Shown here piece by piece: positions 8,189 through 17,871 of a stretch of 64,000 nt of DNA; position 1 is the first letter of the stretch, and every line of letters starts with the position of its first letter. Under the pieces are notes generated by a model. It saw only the letters and a list, made by a program, of their open reading frames with translations. It ran no database searches and was not told where the DNA came from. A program made the position numbers and the translations under genes. The DNA is from Candidatus Absconditabacteria bacterium (lineage in GTDB: Bacteria > Patescibacteriota > Gracilibacteria > Absconditabacterales > Absconditicoccaceae), in NCBI GenBank assembly GCA_028693445.1, contig JAQUVI010000001.1, positions 1 to 64,000 on the forward strand, read 5' to 3'.

Positions 8189-9040
8189 ATGTCAGGTATA
8201 AATAACACTATCACTGAAATTTCTTTATTTGATGTTTTTGAAGTTAGAAAAATTCGATACAATGAAGAACGATATTTTCCCATTAATGATATCGTTTTTG
8301 TTCTTACAGAAAGCAAAAATGTTGTTGATTATATCAAAAAATTGAAAATTAGAGATAAAGAGCTCTTGAAAGGATGGGGACAAATTGTCACCCCCCTTTG
8401 GGTAGATACCAAATGATGACGCCAAAAACTCAACTGTACCAATACAAAATGAGCGCTTAGAATCCTCCAATCTATCTCATCTCCCAAAGCAGAACCATTT
8501 AAACAATGGTTGGCTTCACTTTGAAATGAAAGGTTGGATGAAATTAATAATCCAGAATTATGAATTCAAAGAGCAAAAGCTAGAGCTATTGAGATACGAA
8601 GAAAACAATGACATGATGAAAAATGGATTACAAAAAGATTACAAAGTATAGATACAAGAAATTCTTTTACAGATTTACTCAAAGAGAGAGGAATCAAAGA
8701 TTGGTTTGAGTATGCTTTGTTGACCAATAAAGTTTATAGTGTTTGATTGTGAGTACCTGGTTGAGCGTCGGAATATAGAAATATAAAATGAATCAAAAAA
8801 ACAGATAATCTTAGAGATCATATGGATAATTTGGAAATAGCATTAGTTGATTTAGCAGAAGCATGATCCCAAAAAATTATGGAAGAGAAATGAAGTAAGT
8901 GATTTGAAGAAGTCCAGGATGCTGTAATTATATGATCATGAGTCGCATGAGAAGCTAGAGATACTATAGAAAAATATATATGAAAACCAATTATTTCTGA
9001 TAAAAATTATAAACCGGATTCCAAAAAATGATTAAATTAA
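8189..9040 (+). CDS. Bro-N / phage antirepressor-like protein
   Basis: 283 residues. The Bro-N core is visible: ISLFDVFEVRKIRYNEERYF, INDIVFVLTESKNVVDYIKK, GWGQIVTPLWVDTKGGRQKL, then ISSPKAEPFKQWLA, a hallmark of prophage antirepressor proteins. The following part (ARAIEIRRKQGHDEKWITKR, then FTDLLKERGI) is the usual C-terminal extension of this family in bacteria. It ends in KKGLN like DinD and is followed by the same two-hairpin module, so the 3' halves of the two units are related. The DNA-binding role is family knowledge. Confidence 0.85.
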
Positions 9041-9047
9041 TCTCTCG

Positions 9048-9192
9048 AGATCTAATTGTTAGACATATATAACTAAACCAACCAAAGAATCTGTAAAGAA
9101 ATTGCTTTGGATTGGTTAAGAATACCGCTGATTTGAGAAATTGTAAGTCATTGGAATTGAAATGAATTACAACTTTCGAAAACAAGCGGTAT
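9048..9192 (+). repeat. Two-hairpin 3' module after Bro-N
   Basis: Nearly identical to 5739-5882, including the ATACCGCT/AGCGGTAT closing arms. It runs directly into island repeat R7. Confidence 0.55.
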
Positions 9193-9272
9193 ACCCTCGC
9201 CTCGGCGTGGTACATAGAACCCTTGGACTTTTATCCGGCAGAATTGCGGGACCGGTCTGAGGGTTTTTTGTG
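9191..9272 (+). repeat. Island repeat R7: hairpin plus terminator
   Basis: Module-end repeat starting ATACCCTCGC and ending AGGGTTTTTTGTG. After it come a G/T-rich stretch (9290-9376), a variant palindrome (9377-9400) and a GTCATCCCT...GGGGATC hairpin near 9439. No gene is seen in 9273-9564. The second copy is at 16036-16117. Confidence 0.75.
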
Positions 9273-9376
9273 AAAATAAAATTTTGTTGTGTGCAGGGTT
9301 GGTGTGGTTGCGGGGTGCGGGGCGGTGTCGGTTGGGATGTGTAATGTGGTTGCGTGTGTGCGTGTATATGATATGT

Positions 9377-9400
9377 AGAGGCGCGATTAATCGCGCCTCT
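9377..9400 (+). repeat. 24-bp palindrome, GC variant
   Basis: AGAGGCGCGATT plus its reverse complement. Compared with the palindrome at 7097, the A-T pair near each end is exchanged for G-C on both arms, so the change is compensated and pairing is kept. The second copy is at 16222-16245. Confidence 0.75.
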
Positions 9401-9564
9401 AACCGTACATCATTTCATCGTTTTGTTTGTTGTTTCTTTGTCATCCCTAACTTGATTGGGGATCTTAGCTGAATGTTTTTTTTCATGGGGATGATATAGA
9501 TGACCAATCTGGATTTCCTCTCCAAATTGCAATCCAAACGGTATCAGTAAATCATTACATTGTA

Positions 9565-9592
9565 TTGAATTTGTCAAAAATATTGTTAAAAT
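9565..9592 (+). promoter_or_regulatory. Promoter of hicBA-2
   Basis: TTGAAT, 16 bases, TAAAAT, ending 31 bases before hicB-2. The second copy is at 16410-16437. Confidence 0.5.
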
Positions 9593-9623
9593 TCAGACAC
9601 ATTTATGATTTAACTATAAAAAG

Positions 9624-9836
9624 ATGGAAATAATAATAAGAAAAGATGGGGAATGATACATAGCAGAAGTAAAATCTAAACCAAATATTTATGCTTTTTG
9701 ATATTCAAAAGAAGAGGCTTTGAGTGAGTTAAAAAATGTAGTAGATATGATGGTTGATTTTTATTCACAAGAAATGTCTTTTCAAAAGAAAGTTAAAAAG
9801 TTTTTGATAAACAAATCTTATACATATGCCGTATAA
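9624..9836 (+). CDS. hicB: HicB-family antitoxin 2
   Basis: 70 residues. IIIRKDGEGYIAEVKSKPN and YSKEEALSELKNVVDMMV give the compact HicB fold. It is much shorter than many HicB proteins and lacks a DNA-binding tail. It overlaps hicA-2 by 11 bases. It differs in sequence from hicB-1, so the two systems are likely separate pairs. Confidence 0.8.
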
Positions 9837-10041
9837 ATTCCGCGATATAGAAAGAAGGCTCAGAAAATTGTGATTTGATATTGTAAGACAAAAATGATCT
9901 CATGTGATTTTTTCTGATTGAAAGATAACTTTCCCTGTTCCAAACCATTGATGAAAGGATATATCTCCATGAGTAGAAAAGAAAATTCTAGAATTCATCT
10001 CCAAAAATAAACAAGATTTTGATAAAATTTTAGATATATAA
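9826..10041 (+). CDS. hicA: HicA-family mRNA interferase toxin 2
   Basis: 71 residues. RDIERRLRKLGFDIVRQKGSHVIFSDGK contains the GSH active-site motif, followed by FPVPNHGGKDISPGVEKKIL. This is closer to the canonical HicA consensus than HicA-1. Its TAA stop lies inside the first bases of island repeat R8 (ATAACC), so the repeat abuts the coding region directly. Confidence 0.85.
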
Positions 10042-10103
10042 CCTCGCTTCGGCGTGGTACAGAAAAACCCTTGAACTCCGGTCTGAGGGTTTTTTGTGTT
10101 GTT
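10038..10103 (+). repeat. Island repeat R8, short form
   Basis: ATAACCTCGCTTCGGCGTGG hairpin, then AACCCTTGAACTCCGGTCTGAGGGTT plus T6. The central arm is deleted. It supplies the hicA-2 stop codon and terminator. The second copy is at 16883-16948. Confidence 0.8.
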
Positions 10104-10174
10104 GGATTTTTGTGGTTGTTGGCGTGGTTGCGGGGTGCGGGGCGTAATTTGGTGGTGCGTGTGCTGTGCTCTCA

Positions 10175-10203
10175 GTCATTGCGAGCGACAGCGCGGCAAT
10201 CCA
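10175..10203 (+). repeat. GTCATTGCGAG palindromic repeat
   Basis: GTCATTGCGAGCGACAGCGC followed by GGCAATCCA; ATTGC and GCAAT pair. It lies before pemK-2, after a G/T-rich spacer. The second copy is at 17020-17048. Confidence 0.6.
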
Positions 10204-10292
10204 TACGGTTATTTCTTTGTCCTAACTTTGTCAGTTTTTTTCTTTTTTTGTATCTGTAAAGTTCACTCGCTTTACTTTGTAAACTAGGAAAG

Positions 10293-10721
10293 ATGAAAAA
10301 GACAGATGTGATTTTTGATTTGTGGAATGGTAAAAAGAAAAATATAGAAAAAGAAACATCCAAAAAGATAGTCAAAAAAAGACAGATTCGATTATATTAT
10401 GTTTGAATTAATGTATGAAACGAGGAAAGCAAAGACAACCCTTTTATTAGACCTTGCTTGATTGTAAATAATTATTTTAGATGAGATCTTGTTTTAATTG
10501 TTCCTATGACGACCAAAATAAATACAAATCTCAAAGATATTTATTATCAGATTGATTGAACTAAATATTGATTAAACAAAACCAGTTATGTCTTATGTAA
10601 CCAAATAAAAGTAATAAGTAAAAAAAGATTAAATAGAAAACTAAATGATACAGATGATATCTCTCTGCTAAATAATGATGTTTTTTTGGAAATTATAGAG
10701 AAATTAAAAAGTTTTATATAA
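10293..10721 (+). CDS. PemK/MazF-like toxin 2
   Basis: 142 residues. The core runs from QIRLYYVGINVG through IRPCLIVNNYFRGDLVLIVP and TTKINT to SYVLCNQIKVISKKRLNRKL. The RP-LIVNN and PMT motifs and the QIK-ISK-RL segment are family marks. It has an N-terminal extension of about 35 residues starting with a FDLWN motif shared with toxin 3 (FDIWN). It uses the KilA-N type of leader hairpin. No antitoxin gene is adjacent; a convergent RNA gene begins beyond its 3' end. Confidence 0.82.
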
Positions 10722-10779
10722 AAAAATCCCCTGCAGTATTGCAGGGTCAGGTGGATACGCAAAAGCTATCCTTATTTGT
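10720..10779 (-). ncRNA. Predicted convergent small RNA 2
   Basis: About 60 bases on the minus strand after the promoter at 10786-10813. It has a GGATA...TATCC hairpin and a perfect terminator CCCTGCA-ATAC-TGCAGGG followed by T7. It reaches only the stop codon of the toxin gene. Its sequence is unrelated to small RNAs 1 and 3, although promoter and layout match. Confidence 0.6.
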
Positions 10780-10785
10780 ACTATA

Positions 10786-10813
10786 ATTATAGCAAAAGAT
10801 TTGTGAAATGCAA
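10786..10813 (-). promoter_or_regulatory. Promoter of small RNA 2
   Basis: Minus-strand TTGCAT, 16 bases, TATAAT, with the same TTTTGATTTGCA block as the other two RNA promoters. The second copy is at 17631-17658. Confidence 0.65.
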
Positions 10814-10819
10814 ATCAAA

Positions 10820-10905
10820 ATAACCTCGCCTCGGCGTGGTACATAGAACCCTTTGACTTTTATCTGGCAGAATTGCGGGACCGGTCTGAGGGTTTTTTGT
10901 GTTGT
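10820..10905 (+). repeat. Island repeat R9: hairpin plus terminator
   Basis: Full-length module-end repeat (AACCCTTTGAC arm). A GTCATTGCGAG element at 10910-10943 follows and marks the junction between the two long repeat copies. Confidence 0.8.
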
Positions 10906-11115
10906 CAAAGTCATTGCGAGGAGCCAAAGCGACGTGGCAATCCATGCGGTAGTTTTTTTGTCCTAAAGGCACTTGCCCGCAGAATTGCCTGGTCAGTCCC
11001 GCTAAAGCGGGATAATTTACAACAGATCCAAAAATTATTTTTTTCTTTTTTTGTTGCTTGAAAAACTTATACAAATCTTTATAATGTACTTGGTTTTATA
11101 TTTAACCAATAAAAA

Positions 11116-11364
11116 ATGTTTACAGATTATATTCATTATCTTCTAGCAAAAGCAGCTTATGAAAAAGATGAAAACTGATATATTGTTGCAAGTGTACCTT
11201 GATATCAAGGGTTTTTTTCACAATGACAAAATATAGAAGAAGCAAGAGAAAATCTTGTAGATGCTATTGAATGAGTTGTTTTTCATAAAATACAACATAA
11301 CGATAAAAAAATAATTAAAGAAATAAAAACATTTATTTCCAAGCAAAATTTGCAATATGCCTAG
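11116..11364 (+). CDS. hicB: HicB-family antitoxin 1, second copy
   Basis: Same sequence as the gene at 4271-4519 (82 residues), within copy B of the long repeat. Same promoter (11058-11085) and the same 8-base overlap with hicA. Confidence 0.85.
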
Positions 11365-11575
11365 ATTGGTTCCATTAAAACCAGAAGAAATTATCAAAAA
11401 ATTAAGAAAATTATGATACGAATGACCTGAATCATGAGGTAGACATTTACATATGATCAAATGACCAAATATAATACCAATTCCAAAACATTGATGAAGT
11501 GAAATATGAGTTGGTTTAATATCAAAGATCATTAAAGAAGTATGAATTTCTAGAAACGAATGGATAGAATTATAA
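11357..11575 (+). CDS. hicA: HicA-family toxin 1, second copy
   Basis: Same sequence as 4512-4730 (72 residues), followed by the UUCG-capped terminator at 11639-11665. Confidence 0.86.
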
Positions 11576-11741
11576 TTAATCTCTTGTAGATCTAATTATT
11601 GACACATACGACTTTGTCTTCGGGCATCGTTCAGAAAGACCCTTGGCTTCGGCTGAGGGTTTTTTGTGTTGTCAAAAAAAGATTTGATTTTTGTATTTTT
11701 TCTTGTATAATTGTGGAAATTTATATTGTAATTAATAAGTA

Positions 11742-12572
11742 ATGGATGAACTTAATACAGGTTTATTAATTAGTAAATTTGATAATATCAAAAATATAGA
11801 TAGTTCTGTAGAATGGCGAAGAGCAAGAGATCTTCAAAAATTGCTTTGATATACAGAACGAAGAAATTTTTTCTTGGTAATAGAAAAAGCTAAAGAATCG
11901 TGTAAAACGTCTTGATCGGTTATAAAAGATCACTTTGTTGATGTCAACAAACCGATAATTGGTGGTAAGTGATCGATCCAACTTGTAGAAGATTTTATGC
12001 TTTCTCGTTTTGCTTGTTATCTTATTGCTCAAAATTGAGATCCAAGAAAACAAGAGATAGCTTTTGCTCAAGCTTATTTTGCTACACAAACAAGAAAACA
12101 AGAGATTTTAGAAAAATATATGGTAGAACATCAAAGACTTTTGAGTAGACAGAAATTAAAAAACACAGAAGCGGAATTTCAAAAGTTGGCATACGAAAGA
12201 TGAGTTAATTGAGACTGAATAAGTAGAATAAGAAGTAAATGAGATACTGTTTTGTTTGGAGGTAAAACAACTCAAGATATGAAAAAATCTTATTGAATAA
12301 AAAGCTGACCCTTAGCTGATTATCTTCCAGAAGTTACTATCAAAGCAAAGGATTTGGCAACAGAAGTAACTAATTATAATATGAAAAACAAGAATCTTAA
12401 ATGAGAGGATACTATAACACACGAACATATAAAAAATAATCAATGAGTTAGAGAGTACTTGATTCAAAGTTGAATAAAACCCGAAGAATTACCACCATCA
12501 GAAGATATTAAGAAGATTGAAAGAAGACACAAAAAAGACGAAAAAATAATTTCCAAAAGATGATTAAATTAA
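11742..12572 (+). CDS. dinD: DinD-like protein, second copy
   Basis: Same sequence as 4897-5727 (276 residues). Promoter at 11684-11711. The two-hairpin module (12584-12727) and repeat R4' (12726-12812) follow. Confidence 0.85.
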
Positions 12573-12725
12573 TCTCTCTTGGAGATCTAATTGTTAGACA
12601 TATATAACTAAACCAACCAAAGAATCTGTAAAGAAATTGCTTTGGATTTGTTAAGAATACCGCTGATTTGAGAAATTGTAAGTCATTGGAATTGAAATGA
12701 ATTACAACTTTCGAAAACAAGCGGT

Positions 12726-12812
12726 ATAACCTCGCCTCGGCGTGGTACAAAGAACCCTTGGACTTTTATCCGGCAGAATTGCGGGATCGGTCTGAGGGTT
12801 TTTTGTGTTGTT
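12726..12812 (+). repeat. Island repeat R4', second copy
   Basis: Same as 5881-5967; ends the dinD unit. Confidence 0.8.
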
Positions 12813-12896
12813 GTTTTCTTTTGTCCTACTTTTGTCAGTTTTTTTCTTTTTTTGTATCTGTAAAGTTCACTCGCTTTACTTCGTAATATAGGAAAA

Positions 12897-13718
12897 ATGA
12901 AAAAAACGACAGCGATCAATGTCCAATGAGTAGCTATTGGCATAGTAGAAACCAACCAAGAAAGCTATATTAGTTTGACTGATATGGTAAAAAATTTTTG
13001 AGACGATGCTATGATCTATAGTTGGATGAGAAACAGATCTACTTTACAATTTATTTGATTATGGGAACAGTTACACAATCCAAATTTTAAAGGTAACGAA
13101 TTCGAGACCTTTAAAAAAGAAGCATGATTGAACACATTCAATTTAACACCAAGAAAATGGATAGAAGCGACTAATGCTATATGAATAATTTCAAAGGCGT
13201 GAAGATATTGAGGATGAACTTATGCACACAAGGATATTGCATTTGAGTTTGCCTCTTGGTTAAGTCCTGAATTTAAACTTTATCTTATCAAAGAATTCCA
13301 AAGACTCAAAGAACAAGAAGTCAAAGCATTAGATCGAGATGTAAAAAGATTTCTGACTAAAATGAACTATAGAATCCATACAGACGCTATTCAAGATTAT
13401 CTTGTGCCCAAAGAACTTTCTAAAGACGAAATAAACCATATTTACGCCGATGAGGCAGATGTGCTAAACAAATCATTATTTGGACAAACAGCAAAACAGC
13501 GAAAAGATAAGAATTTAACAAAAAAATGAAATATGAGGGATTTCGCGACAATAGAACAACTAATAATCTTAGCAAACCTAGAAAGTATCAATGCAGAGTT
13601 TATCAAAATGTGAATAAACCAATCCAAACGTCTTCAGATATTAAACCAAACAGCAATTAGCCAAATGAAATCATTGATCCAAAATCAGAATAGAATTGTT
13701 TGATTAGAGAATAAATAA
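12897..13718 (+). CDS. KilA-N domain protein 2, second copy
   Basis: Same sequence as 6052-6873 (273 residues), with the same leader hairpin (12860-12879) and the weakened terminator repeat at 13731-13817 downstream. Confidence 0.85.
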
Positions 13719-13730
13719 TTATTGACATAT

Positions 13731-13817
13731 ATAACCTCGCTTCTGCGTGGTGCAAAGAACCCTTGGACTTTTATCCGGCAGAATTGCGGGACCGGTCTGA
13801 GGGTTATTTGTGTTGTT
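13731..13817 (+). repeat. Island repeat R5', second copy
   Basis: Same as 6886-6972, including the interrupted T tract. A G-quadruplex-capable cluster (13855-13899) follows. Confidence 0.75.
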
Positions 13818-13941
13818 GGGATTTTTTGTGGTTTTTTGTTGTTGGCGTTGTTGCGGGGTGGGTGTTGGGTGTAGGGTTGGGTGTGCGTGTAGGGTTGGGT
13901 GTGCATGTGTGGTATTTGGTGCGTGTGCGTGTATGGTATGT

Positions 13942-14065
13942 AGAGACGCGATTAATCGCGTCTCTAACCGTAACCGTAACCGTAACCGTAACCGTAACCG
14001 TAACCGTAACCGTAACCGTAACCGTAACCGTAACCGTAACCGTAACCGTAACCGTAACCGTAACC
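13942..14065 (+). repeat. Palindrome and (AACCGT)n array, second copy
   Basis: 24-bp palindrome at 13942-13965, then the 6-bp tandem array at 13966-14065 with the same number of units as copy A. Confidence 0.9.
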
Positions 14066-14174
14066 ACGCCAAAACATTATTATCAACCAACAAAAATCTT
14101 TGTCCTACTTTTGTCAGTTTTTTTCTTTGTAAAATTGTATATAGTCCGCATATTTAATTTTTAACTTATAAAAA

Positions 14175-14669
14175 ATGTGCGATATTGTAATACAATCCTT
14201 AAAAGAAACCATACAATCCTTGGACGAAAACCAAAAATTAGAATGAGAAAGCTTTGTTTATCGATCAAAGAAAAAAATTAAAATACATTTCAAAAAGATA
14301 GAAGGTATTTTTGTACCACATAAATGAGAAATATACTATGTTCAGTTATGAAAAAATATTTCTACAGAATTAAATAAGAAAAGACCATGTATTGTTTGGA
14401 GTGAAAAAAAATATAATGCATGATGAAATCTTCTTATATTACCACTGAAAACTTATCGTAATAAATTTCAAGAATGATACAATGTTGTTATAGACTCTAC
14501 CAAAAACAACTGATTAACAAGAAAATCAATAATTACAATAACAGATATAAAATCAGTTTCAAAAAATAGATTTTGAGGTAAAATATGAAACATTGAAGAA
14601 AAATATATGCAAATTATAGATCAGAAATTACAAGTTATTTTATGATTAAAAAAACCCCTAAGCTACTAG
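14175..14669 (+). CDS. PemK/MazF-like toxin 1, second copy
   Basis: Same sequence as 7330-7824 (164 residues), with the same convergent RNA gene at its 3' end. Confidence 0.82.
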
Positions 14670-14725
14670 AACTTAGAGGTAGATTCGCCCAATGTCTTGG
14701 GAACTAAGGATACTTCCTTAGAGAT
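14648..14725 (-). ncRNA. Predicted convergent small RNA 1, second copy
   Basis: Same as 7803-7880, with its promoter at 14732-14759 and repeat R6' at 14766-14849. Confidence 0.6.
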
Positions 14726-14765
14726 GATGCAATTATAACAAAAACATTCCAAATTGCAAATCAAA

Positions 14766-14849
14766 ATAACCTCACTTTTGCGTGGTGCGAAGTCCTCCGC
14801 GAAGTCGGGGGCAAAGAACCCTTAGACTTCAGTCTGAGGGTTTTTTGTG
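14766..14849 (+). repeat. Island repeat R6', second copy
   Basis: Same as 7921-8004. Confidence 0.75.
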
Positions 14850-15033
14850 AAAATAAGCAAAGAATCTGTTGCTTAGTTGCTTGTACCCTTTAGGGTGCTT
14901 TGCTATATTTGAACAATACCGATGTGTTGAGTCGCCATCAAGAAACCAATCGGTGTTGTGTTGTCAAAAAAAGATTTGATTTTTATTTGTAAATTGTTTA
15001 TAATTGACGTGTTTAGCTTGTAATCATATAAAA

Positions 15034-15885
15034 ATGTCAGGTATAAATAACACTATCACTGAAATTTCTTTATTTGATGTTTTTGAAGTTAGAAAAATTC
15101 GATACAATGAAGAACGATATTTTCCCATTAATGATATCGTTTTTGTTCTTACAGAAAGCAAAAATGTTGTTGATTATATCAAAAAATTGAAAATTAGAGA
15201 TAAAGAGCTCTTGAAAGGATGGGGACAAATTGTCACCCCCCTTTGGGTAGATACCAAATGATGACGCCAAAAACTCAACTGTACCAATACAAAATGAGCG
15301 CTTAGAATCCTCCAATCTATCTCATCTCCCAAAGCAGAACCATTTAAACAATGGTTGGCTTCACTTTGAAATGAAAGGTTGGATGAAATTAATAATCCAG
15401 AATTATGAATTCAAAGAGCAAAAGCTAGAGCTATTGAGATACGAAGAAAACAATGACATGATGAAAAATGGATTACAAAAAGATTACAAAGTATAGATAC
15501 AAGAAATTCTTTTACAGATTTACTCAAAGAGAGAGGAATCAAAGATTGGTTTGAGTATGCTTTGTTGACCAATAAAGTTTATAGTGTTTGATTGTGAGTA
15601 CCTGGTTGAGCGTCGGAATATAGAAATATAAAATGAATCAAAAAAACAGATAATCTTAGAGATCATATGGATAATTTGGAAATAGCATTAGTTGATTTAG
15701 CAGAAGCATGATCCCAAAAAATTATGGAAGAGAAATGAAGTAAGTGATTTGAAGAAGTCCAGGATGCTGTAATTATATGATCATGAGTCGCATGAGAAGC
15801 TAGAGATACTATAGAAAAATATATATGAAAACCAATTATTTCTGATAAAAATTATAAACCGGATTCCAAAAAATGATTAAATTAA
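15034..15885 (+). CDS. Bro-N protein, second copy
   Basis: Same sequence as 8189-9040 (283 residues). Promoter at 14976-15004. The two-hairpin module and repeat R7' (16036-16117) follow. Confidence 0.85.
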
Positions 15886-16035
15886 TCTCTCGAGATCTAA
15901 TTGTTAGACATATATAACTAAACCAACCAAAGAATCTGTAAAGAAATTGCTTTGGATTGGTTAAGAATACCGCTGATTTGAGAAATTGTAAGTCATTGGA
16001 ATTGAAATGAATTACAACTTTCGAAAACAAGCGGT

Positions 16036-16117
16036 ATACCCTCGCCTCGGCGTGGTACATAGAACCCTTGGACTTTTATCCGGCAGAATTGCGGGACCGG
16101 TCTGAGGGTTTTTTGTG
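16036..16117 (+). repeat. Island repeat R7', second copy
   Basis: Same as 9191-9272. A G/T-rich spacer and the GC-variant palindrome (16222-16245) follow, with no gene until 16469. Confidence 0.75.
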
Positions 16118-16468
16118 AAAATAAAATTTTGTTGTGTGCAGGGTTGGTGTGGTTGCGGGGTGCGGGGCGGTGTCGGTTGGGATGTGTAATGTGGTTGCGT
16201 GTGTGCGTGTATATGATATGTAGAGGCGCGATTAATCGCGCCTCTAACCGTACATCATTTCATCGTTTTGTTTGTTGTTTCTTTGTCATCCCTAACTTGA
16301 TTGGGGATCTTAGCTGAATGTTTTTTTTCATGGGGATGATATAGATGACCAATCTGGATTTCCTCTCCAAATTGCAATCCAAACGGTATCAGTAAATCAT
16401 TACATTGTATTGAATTTGTCAAAAATATTGTTAAAATTCAGACACATTTATGATTTAACTATAAAAAG

Positions 16469-16681
16469 ATGGAAATAATAATAAGAAAAGATGGGGAATG
16501 ATACATAGCAGAAGTAAAATCTAAACCAAATATTTATGCTTTTTGATATTCAAAAGAAGAGGCTTTGAGTGAGTTAAAAAATGTAGTAGATATGATGGTT
16601 GATTTTTATTCACAAGAAATGTCTTTTCAAAAGAAAGTTAAAAAGTTTTTGATAAACAAATCTTATACATATGCCGTATAA
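16469..16681 (+). CDS. hicB: HicB-family antitoxin 2, second copy
   Basis: Same sequence as 9624-9836 (70 residues). Promoter at 16410-16437. Confidence 0.8.
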
Positions 16682-16886
16682 ATTCCGCGATATAGAAAGA
16701 AGGCTCAGAAAATTGTGATTTGATATTGTAAGACAAAAATGATCTCATGTGATTTTTTCTGATTGAAAGATAACTTTCCCTGTTCCAAACCATTGATGAA
16801 AGGATATATCTCCATGAGTAGAAAAGAAAATTCTAGAATTCATCTCCAAAAATAAACAAGATTTTGATAAAATTTTAGATATATAA
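16671..16886 (+). CDS. hicA: HicA-family toxin 2, second copy
   Basis: Same sequence as 9826-10041 (71 residues). The stop codon again lies in the first bases of the short repeat R8' (16883-16948). Confidence 0.85.
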
Positions 16887-16948
16887 CCTCGCTTCGGCGT
16901 GGTACAGAAAAACCCTTGAACTCCGGTCTGAGGGTTTTTTGTGTTGTT
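16883..16948 (+). repeat. Island repeat R8', second copy
   Basis: Same as 10038-10103. A GTCATTGCGAG element (17020-17048) and the leader hairpin (17101-17120) follow before pemK-2. Confidence 0.8.
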
Positions 16949-17137
16949 GGATTTTTGTGGTTGTTGGCGTGGTTGCGGGGTGCGGGGCGTAATTTGGTGG
17001 TGCGTGTGCTGTGCTCTCAGTCATTGCGAGCGACAGCGCGGCAATCCATACGGTTATTTCTTTGTCCTAACTTTGTCAGTTTTTTTCTTTTTTTGTATCT
17101 GTAAAGTTCACTCGCTTTACTTTGTAAACTAGGAAAG

Positions 17138-17566
17138 ATGAAAAAGACAGATGTGATTTTTGATTTGTGGAATGGTAAAAAGAAAAATATAGAAAAAGAA
17201 ACATCCAAAAAGATAGTCAAAAAAAGACAGATTCGATTATATTATGTTTGAATTAATGTATGAAACGAGGAAAGCAAAGACAACCCTTTTATTAGACCTT
17301 GCTTGATTGTAAATAATTATTTTAGATGAGATCTTGTTTTAATTGTTCCTATGACGACCAAAATAAATACAAATCTCAAAGATATTTATTATCAGATTGA
17401 TTGAACTAAATATTGATTAAACAAAACCAGTTATGTCTTATGTAACCAAATAAAAGTAATAAGTAAAAAAAGATTAAATAGAAAACTAAATGATACAGAT
17501 GATATCTCTCTGCTAAATAATGATGTTTTTTTGGAAATTATAGAGAAATTAAAAAGTTTTATATAA
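17138..17566 (+). CDS. PemK/MazF-like toxin 2, second copy
   Basis: Same sequence as 10293-10721 (142 residues), with the convergent RNA 2 at its 3' end. Confidence 0.82.
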
Positions 17567-17624
17567 AAAAATCCCCTGCAGTATTGCAGGGTCAGGTGGA
17601 TACGCAAAAGCTATCCTTATTTGT
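17565..17624 (-). ncRNA. Predicted convergent small RNA 2, second copy
   Basis: Same as 10720-10779, promoter at 17631-17658. Confidence 0.6.
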
Positions 17625-17664
17625 ACTATAATTATAGCAAAAGATTTGTGAAATGCAAATCAAA

Positions 17665-17750
17665 ATAACCTCGCCTCGGCGTGGTACATAGAACCCTTTG
17701 ACTTTTATCTGGCAGAATTGCGGGACCGGTCTGAGGGTTTTTTGTGTTGT
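17665..17750 (+). repeat. Island repeat R9', second copy
   Basis: Same as 10820-10905. The GTCATTGCGAG element at 17755-17783 follows, where the long repeat ends. Confidence 0.8.
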
Positions 17751-17871
17751 CAAAGTCATTGCGAGCGGCAGCGTGGCAATCCATGTGGTTGTTTCTTTGT
17801 CCTAACTTTGTCAGTTTTTTTCTTTGTAAAATTGTATATAGTCCACAAACTTTATATACTAACCAAAGAAA

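Larger units (their letters stand above)
4132..10920 (+). repeat. Long direct repeat, copy A
   Basis: About 6.79 kb that recurs at 10977-17765 with a constant offset of 6845 bases. I found no difference in any gene or spacer compared, including the length of the (AACCGT)n array. The copy carries hicBA-1, dinD, a KilA-N gene, pemK-1, Bro-N, hicBA-2 and pemK-2. Both ends lie in GTCATTGCGAG elements. The 68 bases before the copies (4064-4131 against 10910-10976) are similar but carry several substitutions and one indel. Confidence 0.9.
10977..17765 (+). repeat. Long direct repeat, copy B
   Basis: Second copy of 4132-10920, with the same seven modules, repeats, promoters and RNA genes at +6845. 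Identity stops at 17765, inside a GTCATTGCGAG element, after which sequence leading to pemK-3 follows instead of the hicBA-1 spacer. Confidence 0.9.

Noticed and set aside
2885-10905. Classical attC integron sites
   Set aside because: The repeats lack recognisable paired R and L core boxes and no integrase is in the window; only the general cassette idea is kept.
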